Source of the DNA: Comamonadaceae bacterium
GTDB lineage: Bacteria > Pseudomonadota > Gammaproteobacteria > Burkholderiales > Burkholderiaceae_C
DNA: 17,874 bases
Reading direction: 5' to 3'
NCBI GenBank assembly: GCA_947463845.1
Contig: CANHUM010000002.1
Coordinates: forward strand, 1-17,874
Shown here: positions 16,518 through 17,874 of the stretch, piece after piece
Layout of the letters: every line of letters begins with the position of its first letter
Position numbering within the stretch: the first letter of the stretch is position 1
Made by a program: the position numbers and the translations under genes
Notes under the pieces: generated by a model
What the model was told of the DNA's origin: nothing
Database searches by the model: none
What the model saw: only the letters and a program-made list of their open reading frames with translations

Positions 16518-17684
16518 TCACTCGCCGCCCAGTCCCAATCGATTGGGTTGACGCTTTTCGATGGCAAAGCGCAGCAATGCCGCCGTGCGGAAAACACCGT
16601 GCGCGAACTTGCCATAGGGCAAGGTCAAAAACAAAGCCATGACCGCTCCCAAATGCAGCGCCAACATCAGAGGCATGGCAGCCGTTGGTCCCACCAGCCA
16701 TAAGAGCAATCCAGTCACGCTCACCAGGAACAGCAAGGCAATGAAGCCTCTGTCCATGGCCTTTTGCGCAGTATCACCGTGCTCGGGATGGCGGCGCAGG
16801 TTCAAGCGCCACAAACCGGCGGCCCCTACCGTCAAACTCACCCCACCGATGACGCCCAGCAATTTGGGCAAAGTCGTCAGGTCATACGGTGCAGGCCAGT
16901 CCAGCACATAGTGGTAGAGCGTGGCCACGCTGGTCGCAGCAAAGCACAGCATGAAGCCGTAAAACGTCAGGTGGTGGTAACGCCGGCGGGCGTGTGTCCA
17001 TGTGTCGTCTTCGTTGTGACACCCTTCTCCGTGGCCACCATCCAGGTACTTCAAGCGCAAGGCTGCGTGCGCGGCCTCGGCCGCAGCAGGCGGCGTCAGG
17101 TCGGCACCGCTGGTGGCAGGCGTCACGTCGCGCCAAAAGCGCCGAACACCGAGGGCCAGCGCCAACACCGCAAACAAGAAGATGGGCGCAAACAGGCTCA
17201 CCATCAAATTGTGCGGAAACACCGCGTAAAAGCCACCTGCCACTGGCGCCCCCCACAAGGTGCCTTGGCGCAGCATCGCCAACGCCAAAAACAGCGCCAA
17301 ACCCAAAGCGAGCGCTACGGACAAGGTCAGACCGTTGCGTTGGTACAAGCTGCCCAAAGCGGGTGGCCAAGCGTAATCGGCGTAAGTCTGGCCGCGCACT
17401 TGGGCCATGGCTTTGGGCACATTGATGGCAAAGTCGTGCGGCGGTGCGTACTGGCAAGCATGCAAACATGCGCCGCAGTTGTGGCACAGATTGGCCATGT
17501 AATGGATGTCGGCCTTGCCAAATTCCAAGCGGCGCGTCATGGCCGGAAACACCGCGCAAAAACCTTCGCAATAACGGCAACCGTTGCAAATTTGCATCTG
17601 ACGGGCCACTTCGGCTTCCGGGGCTGTCAACTCGCCAAGCGCCAGGGCACGAGCGTCACGCGTCAGGGCTTCAAGCGTTTGCAT
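16518..17684 (-). CDS. tcuB: Tricarballylate utilization protein TcuB (iron-sulfur, membrane-bound)
   Basis: TcuB is thought to take electrons from the flavin of TcuA, which oxidises tricarballylate to cis-aconitate, and pass them to the membrane quinone pool. The 388 residues start with a ferredoxin-like domain carrying two 4Fe-4S cysteine sets: Cys33, 36, 39, 43 ([11 protein letters not shown]) and Cys67, 70, 73, 77 ([11 protein letters not shown]). About six hydrophobic segments follow, starting near residue 119, with paired His residues in [23 protein letters not shown] that could bind haem. The region around 200-230 ([13 protein letters not shown]) is a soluble insertion typical of CitB/TcuB proteins. 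AAGGAG lies 8 nt before the ATG. The first 14 nt overlap the end of tcuA, so the two are translationally coupled. The actual acid oxidised may be a relative of tricarballylate. Confidence 0.93.
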   Translation of the reverse strand: MQTLEALTRDARALALGELTAPEAEVARQMQICNGCRYCEGFCAVFPAMTRRLEFGKADIHYMANLCHNCGACLHACQYAPPHDFAINVPKAMAQVRGQTYADYAWPPALGSLYQRNGLTLSVALALGLALFLALAMLRQGTLWGAPVAGGFYAVFPHNLMVSLFAPIFLFAVLALALGVRRFWRDVTPATSGADLTPPAAAEAAHAALRLKYLDGGHGEGCHNEDDTWTHARRRYHHLTFYGFMLCFAATSVATLYHYVLDWPAPYDLTTLPKLLGVIGGVSLTVGAAGLWRLNLRRHPEHGDTAQKAMDRGFIALLFLVSVTGLLLWLVGPTAAMPLMLALHLGAVMALFLTLPYGKFAHGVFRTAALLRFAIEKRQPNRLGLGGE

Positions 17685-17874
17685 GGGAAGCTCCTTCCTT
17701 TTGGGCTTTCACGGCTTTGGCCGCTTGCTCACCCGCGATGCGGCCAAATGCCGTGCCAATCGTCATGCCTACCCCGGCGGTATAGCCCTTGCCCAGCACA
17801 TTGCCCGCCATCATTTCGCCGGCCACAAACAAATTGGGGCTGGGCCGGTCGTTGAATCGCACAGCGGTGGTGTC
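17671..17874 (-). CDS. tcuA: FAD-dependent tricarballylate dehydrogenase TcuA, C-terminal fragment (runs off the right edge)
   Basis: Only the last 67 codons are in the window. They read [45 protein letters not shown], the C-terminal FAD-contacting segment of the fumarate-reductase/succinate-dehydrogenase flavoprotein family: the LFVAGE strand and the [19 protein letters not shown] stretch close over the flavin. Together with tcuB immediately downstream this identifies TcuA. The frame is open to the window edge, so no start is visible. The stop (complement of 17671-17673) lies inside tcuB. A regulator (tcuR) or transporter (tcuC), if present, would be to the right, outside the window. Confidence 0.88.
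   Translation of the reverse strand, partial: DTTAVRFNDRPSPNLFVAGEMMAGNVLGKGYTAGVGMTIGTAFGRIAGEQAAKAVKAQKEGASHANA

Overview
The window looks like ordinary chromosomal core DNA of a betaproteobacterium, most likely Burkholderiales, family Comamonadaceae (the Limnohabitans/Rhodoferax/Acidovorax type). The evidence is the moderately GC-rich codon use, protein sequences that resemble Comamonadaceae orthologues throughout (CorA, Nudix, Fur, PntA/B, MnmA), and the gene order bamE-dapB-exbB-exbD-leuS diverging from fur, next to hprK-ptsN-hpf. The genus is inference. I see no phage, transposase, integron, CRISPR array, tRNA or rRNA.

Layout. (1) Positions 1-2781, minus strand: bamE, dapB, exbB-like, exbD-like and the 5' end of leuS follow one another closely and probably form one or two transcripts: outer-membrane assembly, lysine/peptidoglycan precursor synthesis, a proton channel and leucyl-tRNA synthetase. 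(2) 2866-3297: fur, divergent from bamE and convergent with hprK. (3) 3308-5220, minus: hpf, ptsN and hprK, the regulatory (nitrogen-type) PTS and ribosome-hibernation block, with a clear terminator between hpf and ptsN. (4) 5221-5785: the only long stretch without an intact recognised gene. It holds a likely hpf promoter and leader hairpin and a probable frameshifted small gene on the minus strand. (5) 5786-8149, plus: a patatin-like phospholipase, then corA (Mg2+/Co2+ channel) behind a leader with two mutually exclusive hairpins. (6) 8181-13034, minus: fadD, a textbook terminator, then pntB and pntA (proton-translocating transhydrogenase). (7) 13241-14490, plus: a Nudix hydrolase overlapping a TSUP permease by ATGA. 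(8) 14510-15238, minus: a membrane-anchored lytic transglycosylase. (9) 15339-16475, plus: mnmA. (10) 16518 to the end, minus: tcuB and the 3' end of tcuA, for oxidation of tricarballylate-like acids.

Most genes are housekeeping and well conserved. No new multi-gene system is visible. The points that most deserve a second look are the switch-like hairpins in front of corA, the frameshifted ORF and leader upstream of hpf, and the absence of rpoN and rapZ from the usual rpoN-hpf-ptsN-hprK-rapZ neighbourhood. Several apparent long ORF starts are GTG or TTG codons; I moved bamE, ptsN, pntA, hpf and corA to internal ATGs that fit the families better.
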